From NCBI RefSeq assembly GCF_965205175.1, contig NZ_OZ242038.1:1426001-1490000 (forward strand): 64,000 nucleotides of DNA. Reading direction: 5' to 3'. The first letter of the stretch is position 1. The number at the start of each line of letters is the position of its first letter. The translations under genes were made by a program, and so were the position numbers. The notes under the pieces were generated by a model, which was not told the DNA's origin, ran no database searches, and saw only the letters and a list, made by a program, of their open reading frames with translations. Below are positions 38,095 through 47,567 of the stretch, piece after piece. The stretch comes from Poriferisodalis sp965205175 (lineage in GTDB: Bacteria; Actinomycetota; Acidimicrobiia; Acidimicrobiales; Poriferisodalaceae).

Positions 38095-39749
38095 CGGCGG
38101 CGCTCGTGCGTGAGGGCGCGCGCGATCCAGCGTGGCCGAAGCGCGTCGAGATCTTCGACACGACGTTGCGCGACGGTGTTCAGTTCGAGGGCATCTCGGT
38201 GTCCTCCGACGACAAGCTCAAGGTGGCCCGCCAGCTCGACGCGCTGGGCGTCCACTGGATCGAAGGCGGCTGGCCCGGCTCGAATCCCAAGGACGAGGCG
38301 TTCTTCTCGCGGGCGGCGACCGAGTTGCAGCTCCAGCACGCCACGTTGGTGGCTTTCGGCTCGACGCGGCGGCCACGCGGCCGAGTGGACGACGACCAGA
38401 CGTTGGCGGCCCTCGTCGCGGCCGGCACCTCCACCGTGTGCATCGTGGGCAAGGCATGGGACTACCACGTCACCGAAGCGCTTCGCCAACCCCTGCGCGA
38501 GGGCATCGCGATGGTCGGCGAATCGGTCCGGTTCCTCGTCGGCGAAGGGCTGCGGGTCTTCTTCGATGCAGAGCACTTCTTCGACGGTTACAAGCGCAAT
38601 CCGGAGTTCGCGCTGTCGGTGCTCGAGGCCGCCGCCGTCAACGGTGCTGACTGCTTGGTGCTGTGCGACACGAACGGCGGCTCACTGCCTCACGAAGTCG
38701 AGGCCATCGTGCGTGACGTGGTTGCGCACTTCGAGGGAGTGCAAGTCGGCATGCACACCCAGAACGACACCGGCTGCGCTGTCGCCAACGCCGTAGCGGG
38801 CGTGATCGCCGGAGCGACCCATGTGCAGGGAACCGTCAACGGCTACGGAGAGCGCACCGGCAACTGCGACAACACCGTGCTCGTTCCGAATCTGACGCTC
38901 AAGATGGGCATCGAGACGGTTCCGCGTGAGTGCCTGTCGCGGTTCACCTCGGTAGCGCATCACGTGGCTGAGCTCATGAACATGCCGCCGCAGAACCAGC
39001 AGCCCTACGTGGGTGCCTCCGCATTCGCGCATAAGGCGGGCCTGCACACCAGCGCGATCGCGCGCCGCCCAGACAGCTACGAGCACGTCGACCCTGCGGC
39101 TGTGGGCAACACCACGCGCTTCTTGCTCGGCGACCTGTCGGGCCGCGCCTCGGTGGAACTGAAGGCGGCTGAGCTGGGAATCGAGATCGACAAGGCGGTG
39201 ATCGGCGAGGTCGTCGACGAGCTGAAGCGGCTCGAGCACGCCGGCTATCACTTCGAGGCAGCCGACGCCTCGCTGGAGATGCTGCTGCGCCGATCGGCAG
39301 GCGAGACCTTCGAGTTCTTCAGCGTCGAGTCATTCAAGGTGCTCGTCGAGCGCGGTCGGCAGGCCGAGTTCGACACCGAGGCGACGTTGCGCATCGTTGT
39401 CGGCGGCGAGCGGCGGGTGACCGTCGGCGAGGGAGACGGCCCGGTGAACGCGCTCGACAACGCCTTTCGGCAGGCCGTGCGAGACTCGTACCCAGAGCTC
39501 GACGCGGTGCGTCTGACCGACTACAAGGTGCGGGTGCTTGACGCCGACCGGGGCACCGAGGCGGTCACGCGGGTGCTGATCGACTCCACCGACGGCGAGG
39601 CCGCCTGGACGACCATCGGCGTGTCGGAGAACATCATCGAGGCCTCTTGGCTGGCGCTGTGCGACTCCATCGTCTATGCGCTCGCGCGCCACCGCCATGG
39701 CACTGGTCGAGGCGACCCCGATGTCCCGACGAGCCGCTTCGTAGGCTGA
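38091..39749 (+). CDS. cimA: Citramalate synthase
   Basis: (R)-citramalate synthase, 552 aa, makes citramalate from pyruvate and acetyl-CoA to feed isoleucine synthesis without threonine. TIM-barrel motifs: [23 protein letters not shown] (R27/D28), [17 protein letters not shown] and the metal-ligand stretch [10 protein letters not shown]...[14 protein letters not shown], then [11 protein letters not shown] LeuA-type allosteric domain occupies about 420-540. The product is likely processed by LeuCD and LeuB encoded nearby. Separation from isopropylmalate synthase rests on the [11 protein letters not shown] pattern and length, and is strong but not absolute. Confidence 0.92.
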   Translation: MTAALVREGARDPAWPKRVEIFDTTLRDGVQFEGISVSSDDKLKVARQLDALGVHWIEGGWPGSNPKDEAFFSRAATELQLQHATLVAFGSTRRPRGRVDDDQTLAALVAAGTSTVCIVGKAWDYHVTEALRQPLREGIAMVGESVRFLVGEGLRVFFDAEHFFDGYKRNPEFALSVLEAAAVNGADCLVLCDTNGGSLPHEVEAIVRDVVAHFEGVQVGMHTQNDTGCAVANAVAGVIAGATHVQGTVNGYGERTGNCDNTVLVPNLTLKMGIETVPRECLSRFTSVAHHVAELMNMPPQNQQPYVGASAFAHKAGLHTSAIARRPDSYEHVDPAAVGNTTRFLLGDLSGRASVELKAAELGIEIDKAVIGEVVDELKRLEHAGYHFEAADASLEMLLRRSAGETFEFFSVESFKVLVERGRQAEFDTEATLRIVVGGERRVTVGEGDGPVNALDNAFRQAVRDSYPELDAVRLTDYKVRVLDADRGTEAVTRVLIDSTDGEAAWTTIGVSENIIEASWLALCDSIVYALARHRHGTGRGDPDVPTSRFVG

Positions 39750-39755
39750 TCTGCG

Positions 39756-40292
39756 ATGGCTGCGCCGCGCCATGTCCGGCTCGCACCGCTTGGCGAGGTT
39801 CGCGCCTACGGCTCACCGGACGTGACGCCGCAGCGCTGGACGCCCGGCCGGCCTGCCGAGCTGATCGGGGGTCAGCCGCTCGGCGCGCTGCGAGGGCACC
39901 AAGGACCGGACCAAGGCTACGCCTACGGGCTGGTCCCGCTGTTCGACGATCGGGTGCATCTGGCCGAGCACGAGGAACGTCACGATGTCGATGCCGGCTG
40001 TGTGGCCGTGGCGCTCAAGCGTGCGTCGCTCTTCGGGCGAGCGCCGGTGGTCTGGGATCTGGAAGCGGGGTATCTCGCGTTCGGCTTTCTCGACGAGCAT
40101 CCGCCGGCCGAACTGGTCGCGCGTCGCACGCCGCTCTTCGAGGGCGCAGCGGAGGCGCATCACTACAAGCAGGTCCGGGAACTGGTTGCATGCGTGCCCA
40201 CAGAAGTGCTGTCGTTGGCGCCGCCGGCGCTGCGACAGCGCTACGAGTCAGATGCGCTGTCGCTCACGCGGGATCCTCTGCATCGCCTATGA
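39756..40292 (+). CDS. Conserved hypothetical protein, 178 aa
   Basis: Soluble protein of 178 aa that I do not recognise. It contains a central segment DLEAGYLAFGFLDEHPPAELVARRTPLF with mixed alpha/beta character, and Asp/His-rich turns (EHEERHDVDAG). No signal peptide or membrane segment is seen. It starts 7 nt after cimA and overlaps the next gene by 4 nt (ATGA), so it belongs to the leuB-cimA transcript. Confidence 0.6.
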   Translation: MAAPRHVRLAPLGEVRAYGSPDVTPQRWTPGRPAELIGGQPLGALRGHQGPDQGYAYGLVPLFDDRVHLAEHEERHDVDAGCVAVALKRASLFGRAPVVWDLEAGYLAFGFLDEHPPAELVARRTPLFEGAAEAHHYKQVRELVACVPTEVLSLAPPALRQRYESDALSLTRDPLHRL

Positions 40293-40945
40293 AGGCGATC
40301 GCCGCCCCGCCCGGACCAGACCGCGAACTCCTGCGCCTGCACCGCCGGGCTTGCACCGACTTCGCCGCCAGGATGCGCCTTCCTGCTTGGGAGCACTTGG
40401 GCATGCCGTTGGCGCCGCCGCTCGGCGAGTACAGCGTGGCGGATCTCCTCGGCGCAGCAGTTGACGGCAATCTCGCAGCAGCAGCAGTGATGAGCGGGCA
40501 GCCGGCGCCCGAGCCGGTATGCATCTCGACGCCGACAGCGGCGACCGGGTTGGGGTTCGGCGCTGGCTTGCAGGCGGATGCTCAACCGGATCCGACCCAG
40601 CCCGTCATCGAGAGCATCCGCACGGTGTTGGCCGTGGCAGCGGGCCTCGATGCGGGTGCCGGCTTCAGCCCGCAGGTGCGCGATCTGCTGTGGACCAGAG
40701 TGGTCGAAGTGACGATTCTGGGATACGACCTGCAGCAGGCCATCAGCGCCGGCACCGGACTTGACGAGCTGCTCGTCGACCGCATCTTGGCCGCGGCGCC
40801 TCGGGTTGCCATCTGGCCGGGACTCGACGCGCTCCCCGTCGAGCTGTCGACTCCGCCGCTGCAACGACTGCTCGCGATGGCGGGCAGGCCTGTGGGCCGC
40901 TGGGTCCATGCGGGTGACCCGGCCTGCGGCACGGGCCAGTGCTGA
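40289..40945 (+). CDS. Maleylpyruvate-isomerase-N-like (TIGR03086-type) protein
   Basis: Protein of 218 aa. The pattern YSVADLLGAAVDGNLAAA near residue 55 and TRVVEVTILGYDLQQAISAGTGLD near 140 resembles the DinB-like maleylpyruvate isomerase N-terminal / TIGR03086 family. The metal-binding His residues usual there are missing at these spots, so activity is doubtful. A Gly-rich middle (ATGLGFGAGLQADAQ) and a DPACGTGQC C-terminus are notable. It overlaps the previous gene by 4 nt. Assignment is tentative. Confidence 0.5.
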   Translation: MKAIAAPPGPDRELLRLHRRACTDFAARMRLPAWEHLGMPLAPPLGEYSVADLLGAAVDGNLAAAAVMSGQPAPEPVCISTPTAATGLGFGAGLQADAQPDPTQPVIESIRTVLAVAAGLDAGAGFSPQVRDLLWTRVVEVTILGYDLQQAISAGTGLDELLVDRILAAAPRVAIWPGLDALPVELSTPPLQRLLAMAGRPVGRWVHAGDPACGTGQC

Positions 40946-41012
40946 GCGGCACCCGAGGCGCCCGTCGCACGCGGTGCCAGCGCCGGCGGGCGGCATTGGC
41001 GTCGCGAGGCTG

Positions 41013-42353
41013 ATGAACGCCCCGCCGCTAGCTTCTGGGCCGCGGCTGCGATTCGCGCCGGCGCCGACCGGGTTGCCGCATCTGGGCACGGCACGTACCG
41101 CACTGTTCAACTGGCTGTACGCCCGTCACTGCGGCGGGCAGATGCTGCTGCGCATCGAGGACACCAACGCCGAGCTGGCGACCGCAGCCCACATCGATCA
41201 GATCTTCGACATGCTCGAGTGGCTCGGGCTGGACTTCGACGGCGAACCGATCTTCCAGAGCAGCCGAGCCGCCCTCTACGACGCCGCGGTCGAGCGCTGG
41301 CTCGACGAGGGACGCGCGTACCGAGATGACGGTGCTGTGCGGTTCGCCGTGCCCGACGACGGCGTCACGGCCTTCGACGATGTCGTGCGCGGCCGCGTCG
41401 AGTTCCCTAACGAGTCGATCGGGGACTTCGTGGTGCGCCGCAGCGACGGCAGTGCCACCTTCTTCGTGGCGAACGCCGTGGACGACCTCGACCTCGGCAT
41501 CACTCACCTGGTTCGAGGCGAGGACCTGCTGAACACCACGCCGAAGGTGCTGCTGCTGCGATGCGCGCTGGGAGGGAGCGAGGTGCCGACAATTGCGCAC
41601 CTGCCGCTCATCGTCAACAAGCAGCGCAAGAAACTGTCCAAGCGACGTGACGACGTGTCGCTCACTAGCTACCGCAACCAGGGCGTGCTGGCTGCCGCAA
41701 TGGTGAACTACCTCGCGTTGTTGGGGTGGGGCCCGCCCGGTGGCACCGAGGTGCGGCCGCTGGAGGAGATCGTCGAGCTGTTCGATCTCGCCGATGTCAA
41801 CGCTGCTCCCGCCATGTTCGACATGGACAAGCTCACGGCCATCAACGGCGAGTACCTGCGCGCGCTAGACCTCGACCGCTTCGCTGCTGCAATCGAGCCG
41901 TGGGTGCGCGAACAGCCCTGGGGCGCCGAGCTCGATGCATCAGCGCTGCGCGACGTCGCGCCGCTCATCCGTGAGCGCACGCGGCTGCTCGCAGACGCCC
42001 CCGCGCGCATCGCCTTTCTGTTCAGCGAACCTGAAGTGGATCCCGACGACTGGGCCGTCGCGATGGAACCGCCGGCGCGCGACATCCTCCAGCGCGCTCG
42101 CCGCGCCTTCGCAACGGCCGAATGGCAAGCCGCAGAACTGCACGGCGAGCTGCGCACGATTGCCGAGCAACTCGGATTGCGGCTGGGCAAGGCGCAGGCG
42201 CCGGTCCGCGTCGCGACCACGGGCCGCGCTGTCGGCCCCCCGCTGTTCGAGTCGCTCGTGCTGCTCGGCCGCGCCGTCACGCTTGCCCGCATCGACGCCG
42301 CGCTGGCTGAGCTGGGGCATCGCCGGCGCTGCCCAGACGAGGCGCAGCGCTAG
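41013..42353 (+). CDS. gltX: Glutamyl-tRNA synthetase
   Basis: Class I glutamyl-tRNA synthetase, 446 aa. The HIGH-like signature is PTGLPHLGTAR (18-28) and the KMSKS-like signature is KKLSKRRDDVS near 209. The alpha-helical anticodon domain follows, with YLALLGWGPP before it. With GatCAB encoded in the same window and tRNA-Gln immediately downstream, a non-discriminating enzyme that mischarges tRNA-Gln with Glu is likely (inference). The gene ends 13 nt before that tRNA. Confidence 0.96.
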   Translation: MNAPPLASGPRLRFAPAPTGLPHLGTARTALFNWLYARHCGGQMLLRIEDTNAELATAAHIDQIFDMLEWLGLDFDGEPIFQSSRAALYDAAVERWLDEGRAYRDDGAVRFAVPDDGVTAFDDVVRGRVEFPNESIGDFVVRRSDGSATFFVANAVDDLDLGITHLVRGEDLLNTTPKVLLLRCALGGSEVPTIAHLPLIVNKQRKKLSKRRDDVSLTSYRNQGVLAAAMVNYLALLGWGPPGGTEVRPLEEIVELFDLADVNAAPAMFDMDKLTAINGEYLRALDLDRFAAAIEPWVREQPWGAELDASALRDVAPLIRERTRLLADAPARIAFLFSEPEVDPDDWAVAMEPPARDILQRARRAFATAEWQAAELHGELRTIAEQLGLRLGKAQAPVRVATTGRAVGPPLFESLVLLGRAVTLARIDAALAELGHRRRCPDEAQR

Positions 42354-42366
42354 CCTGTGCGGGCCT

Positions 42367-42441
42367 TCGGGGATGGTGTAATCGGAAACACAACTGGTTC
42401 TGGTCCAGTCATTGGGGGTTCGAGTCCTCCTCCCCGAACCA
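42367..42441 (+). tRNA. tRNA-Gln (CUG anticodon)
   Basis: The sequence folds as a cloverleaf: acceptor TCGGGGA/TCCCCGA, D arm with GTG/CAC stem, anticodon arm ACTGG-TTCTGGT-CCAGT giving anticodon CTG, T arm GGGGG-TTCGAGT-CCTCC, discriminator A and an encoded CCA end at 42439-42441. The U1-A72 first pair is a known recognition element for bacterial GatCAB. It lies 13 nt after gltX. Confidence 0.95.
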
Positions 42442-42602
42442 AGCTGCCGCGGCAGTGCGCGCCCGCTGCGGCGTTGTGCTCTAGAGTCACCCGCCGGCCG
42501 GCTCGTGGAAGTCGCTACGCAGAGACGCACGCGTGCGGGCCGACCTGATAACTTGCCTGCGGCCGGTAGGCAGATCGGCGCAGACCGGAGGGGGTTCAGC
42601 GC
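42442..42602. promoter_or_regulatory. Leader of the first Liv-type operon
   Basis: This 161-bp gap after tRNA-Gln should hold the promoter of livG-livF-livH-livM-livK. A GGAGGGGG ribosome site ends it just before the GTG at 42603. GATAAC near 42547 is the only -10-like box I see. No terminator is obvious after the tRNA. Confidence 0.35.
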
Positions 42603-43364
42603 GTGGCGTTGCTTGAAGTCTCAGACATCTCCGTGCAGTTCGGCGGCATCCGGGCACTCGACGATTTGTCGTTCTCCCTGGACGAGGGGCAGATTCTCGG
42701 ACTCATCGGGCCGAACGGCGCCGGCAAGACCACCCTGTTCAACGTGGTCAGCCGCATTTACGATCCGACGACCGGCTCGGTCACCTTCGACGGCCATGAC
42801 CTGCTGGCGATGCCGGCTCACAAGATCAGCCGCCTCGGCATCTACCGCACGTTCCAGAATCTGGCCCTGTGGCGCGGCATGACCGTGATCGAGAACGTGA
42901 TGGTGGGCGACCACACCAACACCAAGGCCAACTTCTTCACCGCGGCGCTGCGCCTCGGCACCCGCGGCGAGGAGAAGGAACTGCGCCGACGCGCTTGGGA
43001 GGCGTTGGAGGAACTCGGTCTGGAGCAGCACGCGTACCACCCAGCGGCCGGCTTGCCGTTCGGCACGCTGAAGCGCATCGAGCTGGCCCGGGCGCTGATC
43101 TCCAATCCCCGCCTCATCATGCTGGACGAGCCGGCCTCGGGCCTCACGCACCAGGAGGTCGACTCGCTGGCTCAGGATGTGAAGGACCTCCGCGACCGCC
43201 ACAACTTGTCGGTCCTGCTCGTGGAGCATCACATGCGCATGGTGCTCAACATCAGTGAGCACCTCGTGGTGCTCAACTTCGGACGCAAGATTGCCGACGG
43301 TCACCCCGATGTCGTGCGCAACGACCAAGAGGTCATCGAGGCGTACCTGGGGAGCTCGTCATGA
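42603..43364 (+). CDS. Liv-type ABC transporter ATPase (LivG-like), importer 1
   Basis: ATPase of 253 aa from the branched-chain amino acid (HAAT) transporter family. Walker A GPNGAGKT (36-43), Q-loop FQNLALWRG, a degenerate signature [15 protein letters not shown] normal for LivG, Walker [12 protein letters not shown] and H-loop LVEHHM. The C-terminal AYLG tail is typical. GTG 42603 has a strong GGAGGGGG ribosome site. It overlaps livF by 4 nt. The solute may be an amino acid, amide or urea-like compound. Confidence 0.92.
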   Translation: MALLEVSDISVQFGGIRALDDLSFSLDEGQILGLIGPNGAGKTTLFNVVSRIYDPTTGSVTFDGHDLLAMPAHKISRLGIYRTFQNLALWRGMTVIENVMVGDHTNTKANFFTAALRLGTRGEEKELRRRAWEALEELGLEQHAYHPAAGLPFGTLKRIELARALISNPRLIMLDEPASGLTHQEVDSLAQDVKDLRDRHNLSVLLVEHHMRMVLNISEHLVVLNFGRKIADGHPDVVRNDQEVIEAYLGSSS

Positions 43365-44074
43365 CGGACATGATGCTGAAGGTGGAGAATCTCCACGCTC
43401 GCTACGGCGCCGTAGAGGTGCTGCGCGGCCTTGACTTCGAGGTGCCCGAGGGCAACGTCGTGGTGATCCTCGGTGCCAACGGTGCCGGCAAGACCACCAC
43501 GCTGCGAGCACTGTGCAACATGTGTACGACCTCGGGCACCATCCTGATGCAAGGTGACGACATCTCCAGAGCCAAGACAGCGGACATCGTTCGGCGCGGC
43601 GTCGCTCACGTTCCGCAGGGACGCGGGACCTTCCCCGAGCTGTCGGTCATGGACAATCTCAAGATCGGCGCCTACACCCGCAAGGACAAAGAGGTCGGCG
43701 CCGACGTCGACCGCTGGTTTGAGATCTTTCCGCGTCTCGCGGAGCGGCGTGACCAGCTCGCCGGCTCCCTGTCCGGCGGCGAGCAGCAGATGCTCGCCGT
43801 CGCTCGTGCGCTGATGTGCCGGCCGCAGCTGCTGCTGCTCGACGAGCCGTCGTTGGGGCTGGCGCCACTGATCATCGAAGATCTGTTCGGGCGATTCCGG
43901 GAGCTCAACAAGGAAACCGGGTTGACGATGCTGCTCGTGGAGCAGAACGCCAACTTGGCACTGGATATGGCCGACTACGGCTACGTGATCGAGAGTGGAG
44001 AGATCGCTTTGCACGACACAGCCGACAATCTCAAGGGCGATCCTGCGGTGCAGGAAGCCTACTTGGGCGCGTAA
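43361..44074 (+). CDS. Liv-type ABC transporter ATPase (LivF-like), importer 1
   Basis: ATPase of 237 aa, the second motor subunit. Walker A GANGAGKT (38-45), VPQGRGTFPELSVMDNL, signature LSGGEQQMLAVARAL, Walker B LLLLDEPSLGLAP and H-loop LVEQNA. It starts inside the livG stop (ATGA) and is followed by the permease genes on the same strand. GC richness is like that of its upstream neighbour. Confidence 0.93.
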   Translation: MTDMMLKVENLHARYGAVEVLRGLDFEVPEGNVVVILGANGAGKTTTLRALCNMCTTSGTILMQGDDISRAKTADIVRRGVAHVPQGRGTFPELSVMDNLKIGAYTRKDKEVGADVDRWFEIFPRLAERRDQLAGSLSGGEQQMLAVARALMCRPQLLLLDEPSLGLAPLIIEDLFGRFRELNKETGLTMLLVEQNANLALDMADYGYVIESGEIALHDTADNLKGDPAVQEAYLGA

Positions 44075-44102
44075 CGCGAAGCAACAGGTAGGAGAATTAG
44101 CC

Positions 44103-45161
44103 GTGGATTCGGTCTGGTCAGAACTACCACAGTTCATCATCAACGGCCTGCGCGACGGTGCGGTGTTCGCTGCCGTGGCATTGGCCTTGGTGCTGATCTT
44201 CAAGGCAACAACGCTGATCAACTTCGCGACCGGTGAGTTGGCGATGATCGGTGCCTTCTTCGCGTACGTGCTGAACATCGAGCAGGGGCTCTGGCTCTGG
44301 CTGTCCATCCTCATTGCGATGTTGATCAGCGCTGTTATCGGTGCCGGAGTTGAACGCGCACTCGTGCGGCCCTTTGATCCGGACGATCACTTGCCGGTCG
44401 TGCTCATCACGCTCGGTCTCTTCTTGATCTTGAACGCGATGGCAGGCGACATCTGGGACTACCAGCTCCGCGCCGTCAATGATCCATTCGGCACCTTCCC
44501 GAGCTGGGTGCCGTTCGGGAGTGAGCTGAAGGCCAGCAGCGATGGCACTCTCTCGTGCATCGAGAACAGCGCAGGCGATCTCGTGGAAGTTGCGGCGGGA
44601 ACTGCCGGTGCGGAGACCTGCGCGATGGTCGGCCGCACGGACTGGGGAGTGTGGCAGGCGAAACTGCCGTATCAGACCATCGGCATCTGGGCGACGCTCG
44701 GATTGGCCTTGGTTGCACTGGCGATCATCCTCGGCAAGTCAAAAGCGGGGTTGGCGTTCAGAGCGGTCTCGTCCAACGCAGAATCTGCCCGCTTGGTCGG
44801 CGTCAACACCGGGCGCACACTCGGCTTCGGTTGGGCACTGGCATCCATGTTCGGTACCTTAGGCGCTGCGCTGGTTGCGCCTTCCTTCAGCGGTGTGAAT
44901 CCCAACATGATGGCGTTCGTCCTCATCTATGCTCTGGCAGGCGCGGCTCTCGGAGGTCTGGACAGCCTCGGCGGCGCGGTGATTGGCGGGCTGGCGGTGG
45001 GCCTCATCAAGTCCGTGCTGGTGTACTGGTTGGGTGTACGCGTGCTGGGCCAAGCTTACTTTGAGATCTTGGAGCTCGCCATGGCGTTCCTGCTCATTCT
45101 GATTGTGCTGCTGTTCCGGCCCGCAGGGCTCTTTGGTACCCGACGTATTGAGCGCGTTTAG
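44103..45161 (+). CDS. Liv-type ABC permease (LivH-like) with enlarged outer loop
   Basis: Permease of 352 aa. LivH markers: INGLRDGAVFAAVALALVLIFKATTLINFATGELAMIGAF, the AEFR-like cytoplasmic loop GLAFRAVSSNAESARLVGVN, and LAGAALGGLDSLGGAVIGG. It is about 50 residues longer than usual: residues about 119-185 form a polar loop with two Cys (near LSCIEN and ETCAM) that probably faces outside. GTG 44103 has AGGAG upstream. Codon third positions look less GC-rich than in livG and livF. Confidence 0.9.
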   Translation: MDSVWSELPQFIINGLRDGAVFAAVALALVLIFKATTLINFATGELAMIGAFFAYVLNIEQGLWLWLSILIAMLISAVIGAGVERALVRPFDPDDHLPVVLITLGLFLILNAMAGDIWDYQLRAVNDPFGTFPSWVPFGSELKASSDGTLSCIENSAGDLVEVAAGTAGAETCAMVGRTDWGVWQAKLPYQTIGIWATLGLALVALAIILGKSKAGLAFRAVSSNAESARLVGVNTGRTLGFGWALASMFGTLGAALVAPSFSGVNPNMMAFVLIYALAGAALGGLDSLGGAVIGGLAVGLIKSVLVYWLGVRVLGQAYFEILELAMAFLLILIVLLFRPAGLFGTRRIERV

Positions 45162-45188
45162 CTCAGCGACCCAGAGGAAAACACTTCC

Positions 45189-47009
45189 ATGAGTTCACCA
45201 CTGCTCGTCGTTTCCAAAGGCAGTACCCAACATCGCCAATGGCAGATGCTGAGCTGGGGTTATGCCGTTGCCTTAGCCATCTTGGTGCCGCTCGTGCTGC
45301 AGCCGTTCGAGATCGGCAAGATGAATCGCGCGCTGGTCTACGTCGTTGCCGTGCTCGCTGTCAATCTGGTCGTGGGCTTCAACGGTATGCTGGCTCTCGG
45401 GCATTCAGCATTCATGGGAATCGGTGCCTTCTTCACTGCGACGATGGTGGAAGACGAGCTGTGGGACTACTGGATGGTCATACCCTTGGTGTTGGTCGTC
45501 GGTTTCGCTATCGGTGTAATTGTAGGACTACCGGCACTGCGGGTAAAGGGGCTGTACTTGGCGTTGGTTACCATCGCCCAAGCCGCCGTGTTCCCGACAC
45601 TCGTCAATATCGAAGAGCTCGGCATTTCGCGGCGCACCGGCGGACCCAACGGCCGGAACACGGAAGTCGTGGATCGTCAGGAAGGCGGTATCTCGGGCTT
45701 CTTCGAATGGCTGCCCGGTGTTGACGGCCCCCGTGGAGCGAGTGCGTACCGATACTGGATCCTGCTGCTGATCACCGTCCTCGCTGTCGCGCTGGTACGC
45801 AATATCATCCGCAGCCGGCCCGGTAGAGCTGTTCTCGCTATCCGTGACAGCGAAGCGGGTGCCGCAGTATACGGAGTGAACCTGCCACTGTACAAGACGG
45901 TCAACTTCGCACTGAGTGCGTCGTTGGGTTCCCTTGCTGGCTTGATGTGGTGTTTCGACAAGGGTTTCGTGGCCGGCCAGGATTTTACGTTCGTGCTTGC
46001 AATCGACTTGATCATCGGTTTGGTGATCGGCGGCGTGGGCACACTGCAGGGCTCGATACTTGGCGGATTGTTCGTCGTGTGGGTGCGAGATCTGACGAAG
46101 CGTATCTCTATCCCATTGGGCTTCTATGAGTTGGACGGCGATGGTCCGCTTTCAGCCGCCATCTTCGGCATGATTCTCATTCTGTTCACGTTCTTCGCTC
46201 CGGGCGGAATCGCCTCGATGATCAGCTCAGTGCAGAAGAGAATCATCCAAGTCGTGCCACTCAATCCCTCCGGAGACCCGGTCGCCCCGATTGAACAGTT
46301 GGATCCCGGACCGGCGTCTACTCGGTCGACCACTGCCTTGCGACTTGCGGTCATCGGACCGGTGCTGCTTGTGGTCGGTTGGGTATTGATGAATGTGGAT
46401 GTCCTTCTCGTTGGAGTGCTGGCCTTCATGTTGCGCTTCGCAATGGTGATATTGGCGCCTATCGTGGCCTTCGTAGCGATGAACGAGATCCGTGCAGCTC
46501 GGGCGGGACGACGTGGCGAGAACACTGAGGCTGTCAGCTCGCGGGCGAAACTGGCAGGCGTGCTCGGCATTCTCAGCTTTGCCTACATCCAGACGTTTGC
46601 GCTCAATCTTGCCTTGCGAGCACATCACATCGGTCACCTGGCACGGGAGGCGGTCGTCACCGCCAACGGGCGCACGCGGCCTGCGGTCGCGATGGTGAAC
46701 AATGCTGCGAGCTACCAAGATTTTCTGGGTACTCCGGGTGAGTTCTGCGCCACTAACCCCACCGGCGAGTTCGAAGGCATGCAGGTGAGCGAGCTGTGCG
46801 ACGTAGCTCGGGAGGCTGCGACCGCCGCGGAGACGCCCGTGGGGTTCTGGCTGATCGGATGGCCGACACAGAGCGTGCTGGCGATGGTACTGAGCATTGT
46901 CACCGCGTTGGCGACGGTGTTCATTGGCCTGCGGTACTTCGTGTTGGCTGGTGGCCTGCGCGACACCGCTCCGACGCAGGAAGCAGAGCGCGCCGGCACT
47001 GCTGCCTGA
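45189..47009 (+). CDS. Liv-type ABC permease (LivM-like) with extra C-terminal membrane domain
   Basis: Permease of 606 aa, far longer than the usual LivM. Residues 1 to about 350 are a standard LivM: FNGMLALGHSAFMGIGAFF, GLPALRVKGLYLALVT, RPGRAVLAIRDSEAGAAVYGVN, GGVGTLQGSILGG and FFAPGGIAS. After that comes a roughly 250-residue extension with about five hydrophobic segments (near 378-395, 398-425, 454-475, 560-590) and an outer loop holding two Cys (GEFCATNP and SELCDVA). The extension has no family I recognise. Base composition resembles livH. Confidence 0.88.
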   Translation: MSSPLLVVSKGSTQHRQWQMLSWGYAVALAILVPLVLQPFEIGKMNRALVYVVAVLAVNLVVGFNGMLALGHSAFMGIGAFFTATMVEDELWDYWMVIPLVLVVGFAIGVIVGLPALRVKGLYLALVTIAQAAVFPTLVNIEELGISRRTGGPNGRNTEVVDRQEGGISGFFEWLPGVDGPRGASAYRYWILLLITVLAVALVRNIIRSRPGRAVLAIRDSEAGAAVYGVNLPLYKTVNFALSASLGSLAGLMWCFDKGFVAGQDFTFVLAIDLIIGLVIGGVGTLQGSILGGLFVVWVRDLTKRISIPLGFYELDGDGPLSAAIFGMILILFTFFAPGGIASMISSVQKRIIQVVPLNPSGDPVAPIEQLDPGPASTRSTTALRLAVIGPVLLVVGWVLMNVDVLLVGVLAFMLRFAMVILAPIVAFVAMNEIRAARAGRRGENTEAVSSRAKLAGVLGILSFAYIQTFALNLALRAHHIGHLAREAVVTANGRTRPAVAMVNNAASYQDFLGTPGEFCATNPTGEFEGMQVSELCDVAREAATAAETPVGFWLIGWPTQSVLAMVLSIVTALATVFIGLRYFVLAGGLRDTAPTQEAERAGTAA

Positions 47010-47567
47010 CCATAGCGTCGCGGCGGCTCGGTCCGGGAAGCTCGGGCCGTCGCTGTACGTGACCCGTGGTTCTTCCCTTCGATGTTCTCGGATGCAGCGG
47101 AGGATTTCCTTGCTGTGGGCGGTGCCAGGCTGCGGTTCACCGCCATCGGCGCGTGGGCCGCGCTGATTGCGCTGGTGACCCTCGGGCTGGCCGTGGTGTT
47201 CCAGCCGTTGGCGAAGCGCTTCCCGGCTTATGCCAACGGCGTGAGCGGTCGGCCGGCGTCTGCGGAGCTGATGCCGCCTGTTCGAAGACGAGCGCTTGGT
47301 CTTCGGCGTCGCGCTCGTCGCGCTCGCGCTGGTCCGCCCACGGTGCCTCCTCGGACCGCGGGCGGATCAGCGACGTGTTCGGGGACGTGGCGCCGTGGCG
47401 CTCGGCGGATCGTCGCGGAACTGACACAGGCCGGCGCTGCAGGGCCGCCCGCGATTGGAGTAGCGTCCAGTGCGCATCCGTGGAGATTCGCGCTTGTGTG
47501 AGGATCCGTCGGCGGGTGCGTTCACCATCCGGAAACCGACTTCCGGCAACAGACAGGGAGAAACAGC
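47010..47567 (+). other. 558-bp gap with a possible frameshifted membrane-protein remnant
   Basis: Between livM and the binding-protein gene, the frame from ATG 47082 reads MFSDAAEDFLAVGGARLRF, a membrane helix (AIGAWAALIALVTLGLAVVF) and FPAYANGVSGRP. It then turns into Arg-rich residues. If read in another frame from about 47279, it continues as LFEDERLVFGVALVALALVRPR, a second helix, and stops near 47421. This looks like one small membrane gene broken by a frameshift. Nothing else is supported, though the livK promoter should lie near 47500. Confidence 0.3.

Noticed and set aside
42354..42602. T-box or other riboswitch around tRNA-Gln
   Set aside because: No T-box sequence or specifier-loop structure is seen; the tRNA itself explains the conserved stretch.
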